Shown here: positions 35,887 to 45,242 of the stretch, in pieces | Layout: every line of letters begins with the position of its first letter | Numbering within the stretch: the first letter of the stretch is position 1 | Source: JBLIRR01 sp049472395 | GTDB lineage: Bacteria; SZUA-182; DTGQ01; JBLIRR01 | Assembly: GCA_049472395.1 (NCBI GenBank) | Contig: JBLIRR010000012.1 | Span: 1-64,000, forward strand | Length of the DNA: 64,000 nt | Reading direction: 5' to 3' | Notes under the pieces: model-generated | The model's database searches: none | What the model was told of the DNA's origin: nothing | What the model saw: the letters and a program-made list of their open reading frames with translations, nothing else | Translations under genes and position numbers: made by a program

Positions 35887-37590
35887 ATGTCGGAACACAC
35901 ATCACTGAGAGGTAAAATATATATAGTTCTTGTATATGCGATGGTATGCGGGTGTATATTTTGGCTGGTTGACGCATTTCTTGAGTCTGTTTTATTTTAC
36001 CCAAAAAACGTGACATTTTTAGATTCATTTATACTTAACATACCCCCCCATGATTTATTTATGAGAGTTTCTTTTTTTATCGCCTGTCTTATAGCCGGGT
36101 TGGCGGTAATGAAATATTTAAACAGACAGCGAGACAGTGAAGAGGCGTTGAAGGTGAGTGAAGCCCGGTATAGGGCGATGTTTGAGAATATGAGTAATGG
36201 TGTGGCAGTATATGAGGCGGTAAATGAGGGAGAAGATTTTATATTCAGAGATTTTAATAGGGCAAGTGAGAAGATAGATAGAATTAAAAGAGAAGAATTG
36301 CTTGGAAAGAGCGTTCTCACAGTATTTCCTGGTATCAAGTCTTTCGGGCTTTTTAATGTGTTTCAAAGGGTATGGAAGACAGGGGAGCCTGAATTTTTCC
36401 CTGTTGCCTTCTATAAAGATGAGAGGATTTGTGGGTGGAGAGAAAATTATATATATAAATTGCCCTCGGGTGAATTAGTATCAATTTATGAGGATGCAAG
36501 CATACGAAAGCAAACTGAGGAGAACTTGAGGATAGAAAGGGATAAGCTCCTCGCCCTATTTGATGGATTAGCCCGTCTTGAAATCGGCATTGATATCATA
36601 GGGGATGATTATACAATTCTTTTTCAAAATCAAGTGATAAAGAATCGGTTTGGTGATGGAATAGATAAATTATGCTATAAAGAGCGTATGGGATTGAATA
36701 AACCGTGTGATTTTTGTGATATGCACGAGGCATTAAAGGGGAGAGAAATAAAACGAATTGAAATAACACCCTTGGATGGCAAAACATATGAACTTCTGAA
36801 AGTCCCTCTTTTAAATCAGGATGGGAGTGCTGATAAGGTACTTGAGGTCATACAGGATATAACAACTCGCAAAGAGGCGGAAAAGAAGAAAGAACACCTC
36901 ATAAAAGAAGTCACCGCAGCGAATCAAGACCTCAAAGATTTTGCCTATATCGTATCCCATGATCTAAAAGCGCCTTTGCGTGCAATAGCAACTCTTGCCG
37001 ATTGGCTCGCCATTGATTATGCGGATAAATTAGATGATAAAGGCAGGAATCAGATACGATTGCTTTTTGGCAGAATAGAGAGAATGAATAATTTAATTGA
37101 CGGCATTCTCCAATACTCAAGAATTGGCCATGTAAGAGAGGATAAGGTTGAGATTAAGCTTGAAAAATTGGTAAAGGATGTGATTGATACCATCAAGCCA
37201 GTAGGCACTATTGACATCTCTATTGAAACCTCGCTTCCCTCTATTTTTTCCGATCCAATACGTATTAGCCAGATTTTCCAAAATCTATTAAGCAATGCGA
37301 TAAAATTTTCCGACAAAGCTAAGCCGAAGATTACAATAGGCTGTTCCCATATTGATAATTTCTGGGTATTCAAGGTTGCAGATAATGGCCCTGGTATTGA
37401 GGAGCGGTATTTTAATAGGATATTTCAAATATTTCAGACATTAAATCCACGTGATAAAGTAGAAAGCACGGGCATCGGTCTCTCATTGGTCAAAAAGATT
37501 GTTGGACTGTATGGGGGCAAGGTATGGGTAGAGTCGGAAATAGGTCACGGCACCTCTTTTTATTTCTCTTTGCCACGAGAAACTGGTTGA
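35887..37590 (+). CDS. Membrane PAS-domain sensor histidine kinase
   Basis: A 567-residue sensor kinase. TM segments at about 11-38 and 58-80 are joined by a short loop with PPHDLFMRV. A PAS domain (about 90-205) and a second PAS-like domain with cysteines (CDFCDM, about 215-330) follow. HisKA has phospho-acceptor H358 in IVSHDLKAPLRAI. HATPase_c lies at about 455-565, with QNLLSNAIKFS and DNGPGIEE. No response regulator is adjacent. The N-terminal membrane module closely resembles that of the other kinase in this window (58492-61194). The 3' end overlaps the convergent epimerase gene by 31 nt. Confidence 0.9.
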   Translation: MSEHTSLRGKIYIVLVYAMVCGCIFWLVDAFLESVLFYPKNVTFLDSFILNIPPHDLFMRVSFFIACLIAGLAVMKYLNRQRDSEEALKVSEARYRAMFENMSNGVAVYEAVNEGEDFIFRDFNRASEKIDRIKREELLGKSVLTVFPGIKSFGLFNVFQRVWKTGEPEFFPVAFYKDERICGWRENYIYKLPSGELVSIYEDASIRKQTEENLRIERDKLLALFDGLARLEIGIDIIGDDYTILFQNQVIKNRFGDGIDKLCYKERMGLNKPCDFCDMHEALKGREIKRIEITPLDGKTYELLKVPLLNQDGSADKVLEVIQDITTRKEAEKKKEHLIKEVTAANQDLKDFAYIVSHDLKAPLRAIATLADWLAIDYADKLDDKGRNQIRLLFGRIERMNNLIDGILQYSRIGHVREDKVEIKLEKLVKDVIDTIKPVGTIDISIETSLPSIFSDPIRISQIFQNLLSNAIKFSDKAKPKITIGCSHIDNFWVFKVADNGPGIEERYFNRIFQIFQTLNPRDKVESTGIGLSLVKKIVGLYGGKVWVESEIGHGTSFYFSLPRETG

Positions 37591-38498
37591 TTAAAATAAT
37601 CAACAGTCTTCGCCAGTCCATCATGAAGCGAGGTTTCCGGCTGCCAGCCCATTACCTCATATGCTTTTTGTGCTGAGATAACGCTTCTCCTTTGTTCACC
37701 CAACATCGCTGGACCATGATTTTCTTGTATGGATGAAGCGGTTATCTTTTTAAGCTCACGGAAAATCTCATTGACCGTTGTCTCCTTTCCCGTCCCGATA
37801 TTAAGACAGTGACCTCCTGATAATTTTAATGCGTTCACGTTCGCTTTGGCCACATCTTCCACATATACAAAATCTCTGGTTTGCTCACCATCTCCATTAA
37901 TAATCGGGATCTGATTGGATAACATTTTCATGCAGAATATGGCAACCACACCGGCTTCACCATAAGGGTCCTGCCTTGGGCCATATACATTGGAATAACG
38001 AAGCACTACATAATTTAGACCATGAATTTTATAAAAATAATAGAGATATTTCTCAAAGGATAATTTTGCAGCACCATAGGGGCATATGGGCCGGGCAGGG
38101 TGTTCCTCATCAGCAGGGAAATAATCTTGCTCTCCATAGATCGCTCCTCCTGTGGAAGAAAAGATAAATTGCTTGACTCCATTGGCAGCCGCAAGCTTTG
38201 CCATATTAATTCCGCCAATAATATTTATATCAGCATCCATAACAGGATCATCAACTGAAATCCTCACGCTGATCTGAGCTGCATGATGGCATACAATTTC
38301 CGGCTTTTCCTTTGCAAAAATCTCTTCAATAGTTTTATCCCTGATATCTGCCTTGTAAAATGGAACACCTTGAGGCACTCGCTCCTTTTTCCCCGATGAG
38401 AGGTCATCAACCACGATTACGTGATGATTCTCTCTTATCATTGCCTCTACAACATGAGAACCGATAAAACCTGCGCCGCCTGTCACTAATATTTTCAT
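37560..38498 (-). CDS. NAD-dependent nucleotide-sugar epimerase
   Basis: A 312-residue extended short-chain dehydrogenase, most like UDP-glucose 4-epimerase. The NAD-binding motif is TGGAGFIGSH (6-15), followed by D31/D32 after the second strand. The catalytic set is SSTGGA near 116 and Y141-GAA-K145. RYSNVYGPRQDPYG and GDGEQTRDFVYVED are typical of the family. It would make sugar precursors for surface polysaccharide. It ends inside the 3' end of the convergent kinase gene and begins 13 nt downstream of the ftsB-like gene. Confidence 0.85.
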   Translation of the reverse strand: MKILVTGGAGFIGSHVVEAMIRENHHVIVVDDLSSGKKERVPQGVPFYKADIRDKTIEEIFAKEKPEIVCHHAAQISVRISVDDPVMDADINIIGGINMAKLAAANGVKQFIFSSTGGAIYGEQDYFPADEEHPARPICPYGAAKLSFEKYLYYFYKIHGLNYVVLRYSNVYGPRQDPYGEAGVVAIFCMKMLSNQIPIINGDGEQTRDFVYVEDVAKANVNALKLSGGHCLNIGTGKETTVNEIFRELKKITASSIQENHGPAMLGEQRRSVISAQKAYEVMGWQPETSLHDGLAKTVDYFNQPVSRGKEK

Positions 38499-38511
38499 AT
38501 TTCTCTGCGCT

Positions 38512-38811
38512 CTATTTTTTAATTAAATCAGGTTCAGATTCAAACAGATAAATAACCTCGTTCGGCTTTACCAGATTGAGCTGTTCCCTTAGAATTCGTT
38601 CTGTATAGTAAGGATCTTTCTTGATCGCGGTGATTTCCTTTCTTAATTTTTCATTATGTTCATGTAGTGCAATAACCTCATTGCGCAAGCATAAACGTTT
38701 CCTCTCCATTCGGGCAAGAGTGATGATGCCCGCCTCTCCGCAGAGAAACATGAATGAAAAGAATATAATCAAAAATACAAGCCAGAAAACCCAGTCTAAC
38801 TTTTTTGGCAT
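38512..38811 (-). CDS. FtsB/DivIC-like septum formation initiator
   Basis: A 99-residue single-pass protein. Its TM helix lies at about 8-30, and a coiled coil at about 32-65 (RLCLRNEVIALHEHNEKL) precedes the conserved YYTERILREQLNLVKPNEVIYLF. In FtsB/DivIC proteins this part joins FtsL and FtsQ at the division septum. It starts inside the 3' end of eno (16-nt overlap), so it is probably co-transcribed with eno. Confidence 0.85.
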   Translation of the reverse strand: MPKKLDWVFWLVFLIIFFSFMFLCGEAGIITLARMERKRLCLRNEVIALHEHNEKLRKEITAIKKDPYYTERILREQLNLVKPNEVIYLFESEPDLIKK

Positions 38812-40091
38812 AGATTGTAGAAGACCTCTATTCCTCTAAATTCGGCTGTGTCGTCTAATTTTTCTTCAATCCTGAGTAATTGATTATATTTAGCAATACG
38901 ATCAGTTCGCGATATTGACCCTGTTTTTATTTGGCCTACATTGGTTGCCACCACAACATCAGCGATGGTTGTATCTTCTGTTTCTCCTGAACGATGCGAT
39001 ACAACACAGGTATATTTGGCACGCTTCGCCATCTCAATAGCGTCGAGTGTCTCGGTCAATGTGCCGATCTGATTCAGCTTAATGAGGATTGAATTGGCTA
39101 TTCCCTTTTTTATACCCTGTTGCAGAATTTCTGTATTGGTAACAAAAAGGTCATCACCTACTATTTGAATCTTTCCTCCCAGTTCCTGAGTCAATAAACC
39201 CCATCCATCCCAATCATTCTCAGCCAGACCATCCTCTATAGAAATGATTGGATAACGCTCTACGAGATCCTTATAAAAATCTATCATCTCTTTTGACGAT
39301 TTAGAAGGATTTTTTTCTGCTTTCAAAATGTATTTTCCATTTTCAAAAAATTCACTTGCAGCCGGATCAAGCGCTAGGTACACTTCTTTACCTGGTTCAA
39401 AACCTGCTGATTTTATAGCGTCCATAATCACATCTATGGCGTGGCCATTTGATTCAAGATTGGGGGCAAAGCCTCCTTCATCTCCGACACCGGTACTGAA
39501 TCCTTTCTTTTTGAGGATCTTTTTGAGTGTATGAAATATTTCAGAACCCATCCGAAGAGCTTCAGAAAAGTTTGAAGCGCCAACAGGCATAATCATAAAT
39601 TCTTGAATATCAACATTATTATCAGCATGGGACCCTCCGTTTAAAATATTCATCATGGGAACTGGCAATACTTTGGCATTTACACCGCCAATATATTGAT
39701 AAAGTGGTAACCGGGCCTCATTTGCAGCAGCCTTTGCTACCGCAAGAGAAACCCCTAAAATTGCATTTGCCCCTAATTTATTCTTGTTTGGTGTCCCATC
39801 GAGTTGAATCAGGGTCTTGTCAATTAAAACTTGTTCACATGCATTCATGCCGATAATTTTCTGGGCAATCTCTTCATTCACATGAGACACTGCCTTTGTA
39901 ACACCCTTACCTAGAAACCTTCTCTCATCACCATCTCTGAGTTCTACTGCTTCTCGCTCGCCGGTTGAGGCGCCTGACGGAACAGCAGCACGTCCTAATG
40001 CGCCACTGTCCAACATAATATCAACTTCAATTGTGGGATTCCCTCGTGAATCTAATATTTCCCTTGCAAAAACATCTATAATTTCACCCAT
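38796..40091 (-). CDS. eno: Enolase
   Basis: A 431-residue enolase converting 2-phosphoglycerate to phosphoenolpyruvate. It shows AREILDSRGNPTIEVDI, PSGASTGEREAVELRDGD, GVGDEGGFAPNL, SIEDGLAENDW and SHRSGETEDTTIADV with the metal and catalytic residues in place. ATG 40091 is preferred (AGGAGG 8 nt upstream) over an in-frame start at 40112. It forms an apparent eno-ftsB-epimerase unit. Confidence 0.96.
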   Translation of the reverse strand: MGEIIDVFAREILDSRGNPTIEVDIMLDSGALGRAAVPSGASTGEREAVELRDGDERRFLGKGVTKAVSHVNEEIAQKIIGMNACEQVLIDKTLIQLDGTPNKNKLGANAILGVSLAVAKAAANEARLPLYQYIGGVNAKVLPVPMMNILNGGSHADNNVDIQEFMIMPVGASNFSEALRMGSEIFHTLKKILKKKGFSTGVGDEGGFAPNLESNGHAIDVIMDAIKSAGFEPGKEVYLALDPAASEFFENGKYILKAEKNPSKSSKEMIDFYKDLVERYPIISIEDGLAENDWDGWGLLTQELGGKIQIVGDDLFVTNTEILQQGIKKGIANSILIKLNQIGTLTETLDAIEMAKRAKYTCVVSHRSGETEDTTIADVVVATNVGQIKTGSISRTDRIAKYNQLLRIEEKLDDTAEFRGIEVFYNLCQKS

Positions 40092-40220
40092 ACCATCCCT
40101 CCTGTTCGCCAAATAAAATATTTACTAAATATGGAGGAATTATACACATAAATAGCATATAAAAGCAAATGGTAAAATAATACTATAATTATGCCATAAG
40201 AGTATCGTTGATCTTGAGGC

Positions 40221-41243
40221 TCAATCTTGACAGACTATTGAGCATGTAAGGCTGTCGAGGGGGCTCGTGTCCTCTATATTGTTATTCATAAGACACAACT
40301 CAATTAAATTTTTATGGTTTGAGAGGGGACTCACATTATGTATAAAGTTATACGAAAGGTCGAGCCCTAAAAGGTGAGTGAGATGTGCCAGTGGACTTAT
40401 ATCACTAATCTCATTCATTCTTAGATTAAGGACTACTAAGTTATTGAGATATGCCAGCGGGCTTATATCGTTAAGATAATTTGCATCCAGATCAAGCCTT
40501 CGTAGTTGGGTAAGTGCTGCCAAAGGGCCTATGTCAAGTATGATATTATTTGAAAGATCAAGCCAAGTAAGATTTTTCAAGTTTACTAAAGGGTTTATAT
40601 CGCTTATATTATTGTAAGAAAGCTCTAATCGGACTAAATTCGTCAGATGTGCTAACGCAGTTACATCACTTATGTCGTTGTCATCAAGAACCACCCACGA
40701 CACATTGGTAAGTCCTTCTAAAGGATCAATATTCACGATATTGTTATATGAAAGATCGAGCCATGTAAGGCCTGTTATTTGTGCCAAGGGATTTAGGTCT
40801 ATTATATTATTATCATCACAATACAACTTATCAAGAGTAATGAGTGATTCTAAGGGGCGTATATCATAGAGACTATTATTGGAGAGATGTAATTCCTTAA
40901 GTTTGTGTAATGATTCCAAAGGCTCAATGTCGCGTATCTCATTATCATTTAGTATTAATTCAGTGAGATTAGTAAAATATTCAATACCCTGTAGCGTTCT
41001 GATTTGAATGTAACTCGCATTTAAGAATGTGAGTGAAAGAGCCCTCTTTTTCGTAATAATCTGTGTGGCATTTAATCCGAGTGCGTCACGGATTGCATAA
41101 TCCAATTCAGGATCTTCGATAGTTATTGCAGTATCCGGCGCTATTTCTCTCTGATCATCATTTTCCTCTATGCTCCCACACCCCAGTACGATAAATAGTA
41201 TGTGTACAATGAGCACAAAAAAGATTATATGCTTTTTATTCAT
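40221..41243 (-). CDS. Leucine-rich-repeat lipoprotein
   Basis: A 340-residue lipoprotein. The lipobox puts the acylated Cys at 22 (FIVLGC). A short acidic linker and an N-cap follow, then eleven 22-residue LRRs (91-332) of the internalin type, consensus NLTWLDLSYNNISDISPLAHL-like. The repeat face probably binds a protein or glycan at the cell surface. No enzyme domain is present, and the C-cap is short (TCSIVCQD). It is a single-gene unit. Confidence 0.88.
   Translation of the reverse strand: MNKKHIIFFVLIVHILFIVLGCGSIEENDDQREIAPDTAITIEDPELDYAIRDALGLNATQIITKKRALSLTFLNASYIQIRTLQGIEYFTNLTELILNDNEIRDIEPLESLHKLKELHLSNNSLYDIRPLESLITLDKLYCDDNNIIDLNPLAQITGLTWLDLSYNNIVNIDPLEGLTNVSWVVLDDNDISDVTALAHLTNLVRLELSYNNISDINPLVNLKNLTWLDLSNNIILDIGPLAALTQLRRLDLDANYLNDISPLAYLNNLVVLNLRMNEISDISPLAHLTHLLGLDLSYNFIHNVSPLSNHKNLIELCLMNNNIEDTSPLDSLTCSIVCQD
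40248..40973 (-). repeat. Eleven tandem 66-bp LRR-coding repeats
   Basis: Eleven in-register 22-codon units encode the LRR array, each with the LxxLxLxxNxIxDIxPL pattern. Unit identity at DNA level is moderate, so the array is older than the TPR one at 3 kb. Confidence 0.85.
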
Positions 41244-41490
41244 AATAAATGAAGATGTATGTTATAAAATAATCCATGTTCCTTAATTATAATATATACA
41301 ATAACACAGAGTAGACGCAAATTGAATAATGAAATTGCAGCATTTCTTATTCATTCATTCATTGGTGATACATTTTCTTGCATTTATTTTCTATAGCAGC
41401 CCATATTCAATAAAAATTATAAACCATAATCAGAACTGCTGCGTATGTATTTAAAATATTGATCTTTTAAATCAACTATGCTATATTCTT

Positions 41491-43296
41491 TTGAAATACG
41501 CAGAAAGAATAAGGGCCAAGAGCGTGAGAGATATTAAATCCGTTAAAGTAAATATTATCATTTTTACACTCTTCTTTCTCTTTCTCTTATCTTCTTATCT
41601 TCTTATTTCCTCTAACTATAATTATGTTAACGGAGATGCGGGTGCATTTGCAAAGCACGCCCGGGTTCTCTATGAAACCAATACATTTGATATTACAGGA
41701 TCCGCCGCAAGTAGCCTGGGTATGCTTATTTTTAGTAATATTCTCAGTCATATCTTTGGATTTAGCTTAAAGACTCTTCATTGGTCGGTTTATTGTGTCG
41801 GATTATTGAATTTTATAGCTATGTATCTATTATTAAAAGAATTAGATGTAAAATCATTTTTAGCCTTTTGGGGATCATTAACTTTATTAATAAATCCAAT
41901 TTCATTAATATTGATTGATTGGTATCTTACGGAATCCTTCTTTTTATTCTATATTATTATATCTCTTTATTTTTTCTTGAAGGGATTTAAATCAGATAGA
42001 ATATTATTCTTATATTGCGGCGGTTTTTTTGCCGTATTAGCAATATTAACCAGACAACATGCCATTTCTTTGTCAATTGCTCTCTTTATTTTATGCCTGA
42101 TATATAGAAAGAAGTTAACCAAAAAATTTCTCATTCATTCTATCTTCTCGCTTAGCTTACCAATAATTGCTATTATTTTATTTTATTTACACGCTTTTAT
42201 GCAATATCGCGCCAGTAATTCCACTATTCAATATGCCTATGCATCCTCCAATGTTCAAATGATAAAAGAGCTGATTAATCCTCTCATATTATTATCAAGA
42301 ATATTCTTCGGCTCTATTACTTTTTTTCATTATTCCGTCCTCTATCTGGCTCCTTTATTCATCATGATATTTATATCTATCCTTAAGCGTCCTAATAAGA
42401 TCAAAGAACTTTTTTCAAATTATATTATTTTAGATATTTCTTTACTGTTAATTGGACTAGGAACATTAATTCTTTTTTTTAAAGACAAAAAACTAATGCC
42501 TTATAGGCCAAATATTTTCACTATCAATGCTCTTACAAGTATTTTTTCACTCAAGATTGTGGATAAAAACACGGCAGCCATTATACTAACAATCCTTACA
42601 TCCATTGGCGCTCTCCTTATCATAATAAGAATACTCGACCATTTTTACTATCATAGCTATTGTTTTTCTTTTTTAAGATCTAAAACATCTTATGCTATTA
42701 ATAGGAATAATAATAATAGTCCTATATCAGAAGACAAAAAAAATATCGCAAAGGATCTTTTGTATTTGTGGGGAATCATCTATATCCTGGTCGCTATTTT
42801 CATTGGCTTGCGGTATGATCGCTATATATTTCCCCTCTCAATTATGAGTATTTTCTTAATCCTTGATTATTTCCCTTGGCTCATGGATAATAAAAAGACA
42901 TTCATACTTGTCTATTTTCTTATATATTCCATTTTCATGTTTCGCATAATAAATATAAGATTAGGGAATGATTTATCAGCACATGCTGCCGACTATTTAA
43001 TTAATAAGGGAATACAAAGATCTAATATTAATGGTGGGCTTGGATTCAATCATTATCATAATTATGATTATATAATCAATCTCTATAAAGATGTCAAGGT
43101 CAAGTATCCTATCAATTGGGTTAAGTTTCATCCCATGGCACATTATTTTATAAGATCCAACAAGGATCTCGATAAAAAACACCCAGGGCTTATATTATTA
43201 AAGTCATTCACGAGGAAAAGATTTTTTGGTCTTATAGACAAGACCATCTATATTTATAAAAGAAAAGATAATTATAAAAAATTTATCATGCTCTAA
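41491..43296 (+). CDS. Multi-TM membrane glycosyltransferase-like protein
   Basis: A protein of up to 601 residues with about 10-12 membrane helices. A first periplasmic loop carries NYNYVNGDAGAFAKHARVL, an acidic motif typical of GT-C enzymes of the ArnT/PMT type, which use lipid-linked sugars. The C-terminal soluble part is small. The substrate is unknown. The start is uncertain: the frame opens at TTG 41491, and a GTG lies at 41524, neither with a good ribosome site. The GT2 gene follows by 8 nt, suggesting that one makes the lipid-linked donor used by the other (inference). Confidence 0.7.
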   Translation: MKYAERIRAKSVRDIKSVKVNIIIFTLFFLFLLSSYLLISSNYNYVNGDAGAFAKHARVLYETNTFDITGSAASSLGMLIFSNILSHIFGFSLKTLHWSVYCVGLLNFIAMYLLLKELDVKSFLAFWGSLTLLINPISLILIDWYLTESFFLFYIIISLYFFLKGFKSDRILFLYCGGFFAVLAILTRQHAISLSIALFILCLIYRKKLTKKFLIHSIFSLSLPIIAIILFYLHAFMQYRASNSTIQYAYASSNVQMIKELINPLILLSRIFFGSITFFHYSVLYLAPLFIMIFISILKRPNKIKELFSNYIILDISLLLIGLGTLILFFKDKKLMPYRPNIFTINALTSIFSLKIVDKNTAAIILTILTSIGALLIIIRILDHFYYHSYCFSFLRSKTSYAINRNNNNSPISEDKKNIAKDLLYLWGIIYILVAIFIGLRYDRYIFPLSIMSIFLILDYFPWLMDNKKTFILVYFLIYSIFMFRIINIRLGNDLSAHAADYLINKGIQRSNINGGLGFNHYHNYDYIINLYKDVKVKYPINWVKFHPMAHYFIRSNKDLDKKHPGLILLKSFTRKRFFGLIDKTIYIYKRKDNYKKFIML

Positions 43297-43304
43297 GATC
43301 TCAT

Positions 43305-44117
43305 ATGAAAGAAATTTGTATAATAATTCCCTGTTATAATGAAGCGCGCCGATTCCCACGGGAAGAGTTTAATAAGTTTTATCAACACAATAAAAACATA
43401 TGCTTTTGTTTTGTTGATGATGGCAGTATGGATAATACATACAGGGTTCTTAGCAATCTTTGCAAGGGAAAAGAGAAGAGGAGTGTCATATTGTCCTTGC
43501 CGCGTAACAGTGGAAAAGCAGAGGCCGTACGACAAGGTATATTAAATGCTTTGGCGTGGAAATCCTTTGATCTTGTAGGATATTTTGATGCTGATCTATC
43601 TACACCTCTTGAGGAAATCCCACATCTTTTAGAAGCTATAACAAAGTCGAATTGTAGTATAGCCTGTGGGTGCCGGATAAAAAAACTCGGCTCCAATATT
43701 AAACGTAATCCCTGGCGGCATTATTTGGGGCGAGTATTTGCCACTATGGTGAGCATATCGCTCAACCTTCCTGTTTACGATACACAATGCGGAGCTAAAT
43801 TGATCAAGACATCTTTAGCCCATAAAATTTTTAAAGAGAAGTTCATAAGCCGGTGGATCTTTGATGTTGAAATTTTCTTTCGGGTGATTAATTTATTTGG
43901 TAAGGAGAATGTCTACAAAGAAATCATTGAAGTGCCATTAGATACATGGATTGATAAAGGCCATTCAAAATTAAAACTAAATGATTTCTTAAAAGGACCA
44001 TTGGAATTGTTAAGGATTTACCGTACCTATAAAAGTAGAACTGTGGATAAGTTGACTATTTTTCGAATAATTTTCATTGTTACTCCTATCTCTTATTACT
44101 TTTCCATGATGCGATAG
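43305..44117 (+). CDS. GT2 glycosyltransferase (polyprenyl/dolichyl-phosphate hexose type)
   Basis: A 270-residue family-2 glycosyltransferase. The N-terminus ICIIIPCYNEARRFP and VDDGSMDNT bind the nucleotide sugar. D95-A-D97 (YFDADLSTP) is the metal site, and VYDTQCGAKLI with RWIFDVEIFFRV matches the dolichyl-phosphate beta-glucosyltransferase branch. It most likely loads a sugar onto a polyprenyl phosphate. It has no C-terminal membrane pair beyond a weak hydrophobic end. It lies 8 nt after the GT-C-like gene. Confidence 0.85.
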   Translation: MKEICIIIPCYNEARRFPREEFNKFYQHNKNICFCFVDDGSMDNTYRVLSNLCKGKEKRSVILSLPRNSGKAEAVRQGILNALAWKSFDLVGYFDADLSTPLEEIPHLLEAITKSNCSIACGCRIKKLGSNIKRNPWRHYLGRVFATMVSISLNLPVYDTQCGAKLIKTSLAHKIFKEKFISRWIFDVEIFFRVINLFGKENVYKEIIEVPLDTWIDKGHSKLKLNDFLKGPLELLRIYRTYKSRTVDKLTIFRIIFIVTPISYYFSMMR

Positions 44118-44314
44118 GGGAAATGATTAAAAATAATACACGATTATCCTCAATGGGTAGGCACCAAGGTATATCAATATTCCTTGAATGGCTTGGTTTT
44201 ATGAAGATATGCATTGATTCGAATTGGAGCAGAAATTAGGTATGTTTATTGCAAAATATCATACTTGAGTATATTGGGAGTTGTGAGAACACCGTAAAGG
44301 TAAAGTGCATACTT

Positions 44315-44491
44315 ATGAAACACTACGCATTTGGGAAAAAATGCCCACTATGTCACACAAATAATAAGAAGAGAATCCCACGGCGGAGCTGGATGCGGGT
44401 TTTACTGCCCGGAAGCAAGCTTTTTTATTGCCGTCAATGCGGTGTTTTATATTTATCAATTATAAAGGTCATCAGCCTTATTGTACCATGA
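44315..44491 (+). CDS. Small zinc-ribbon protein
   Basis: A protein of about 58 residues with a treble-clef-like CPLC...CRQC pair spaced 25 residues apart, a basic stretch RIPRRSWMRVLLPGS and YCRQCGVLYL. This matches small zinc-ribbon proteins often seen as isolated ORFs. ATG 44315 is chosen because the cysteine core begins soon after; the longer frame from 44249 adds an unlikely leader. Confidence 0.5.
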   Translation: MKHYAFGKKCPLCHTNNKKRIPRRSWMRVLLPGSKLFYCRQCGVLYLSIIKVISLIVP

Positions 44492-44531
44492 CGCAACAAT
44501 ATAAAGACCTACGTGTAAAAACCATGAGTTC

Positions 44532-45233
44532 CTAAAGTGCAGATTTCTCCTCCTGAGGCATTTCGAATTCTCCTTTAGCAAACTTCTCAATATTTTCTCT
44601 AAGTCCAAGCACAATAAGAATATCGCTCATTTTGATCGTAAAGTCACCTGCAGGACATATGATCATTTTTGGAGGAATGAGTTCTCTAATAGCTATAACT
44701 GAAAGAAAATATCTTGTTCTAAAATGAAGCTCTTCCAAGGTTTTTCCCTGCATTTCCTCAAGAGGAGCTAATTCTCCGATGCTGTATTCTTCAGTGAGGG
44801 GTACATAATCAAAAATATTTACATGTAACAATCTTTCTGATATTCTTTCGGCCATATTCTTTTCCGGGAAAATAATATCATCGTTATCAATCTTAAGTAG
44901 TTTTAATATTCTTTCATGTTCATCAGAGATTGCTTTCACCATTACTCGTTTTATTTCTATTTCTTTTAAGAAAAGGGTTGCGATTATACTTGATTCAATT
45001 GTTCCAAGGGCTACCACGACGCAATCTACATCTTTTGGAACAGCTCCTAAAAAAGAATCTTGTATCCTCACATCCGCAACGACTGCTTTCGATACATAGT
45101 TCTTTATCATATTTATTTTATCCTGGTTTTCGTCAATCGCTATGACCTCTCCCCCTCTTTCTGAGAGACAAAGAGCAAGGTGCCAGCCAAATTCTCCTAA
45201 TCCTATTACCGCAGTTATTTTTTTTTCACTCAT
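44532..45233 (-). CDS. TrkA/KtrA potassium-uptake regulatory subunit
   Basis: A 233-residue cytosolic protein with a TrkA-N Rossmann domain (GLGEFG at 11-16, VIAIDENQDKI following) and a TrkA-C domain at about 140-220. It gates the TrkH/KtrB pore in response to bound NAD(H), ATP/ADP or c-di-AMP. It lies 9 nt downstream of trkH on the same strand, so the pair is an operon. The single-RCK length is that of KtrA rather than of double-domain TrkA. Confidence 0.88.
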   Translation of the reverse strand: MSEKKITAVIGLGEFGWHLALCLSERGGEVIAIDENQDKINMIKNYVSKAVVADVRIQDSFLGAVPKDVDCVVVALGTIESSIIATLFLKEIEIKRVMVKAISDEHERILKLLKIDNDDIIFPEKNMAERISERLLHVNIFDYVPLTEEYSIGELAPLEEMQGKTLEELHFRTRYFLSVIAIRELIPPKMIICPAGDFTIKMSDILIVLGLRENIEKFAKGEFEMPQEEKSAL

Positions 45234-45242
45234 ACATTTCTC

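Noticed and set aside
44118..44314. Possible small gene between the GT2 and the zinc-ribbon gene
   Set aside because: Frames are short and have no domain; only the later cysteine-rich frame can be supported.
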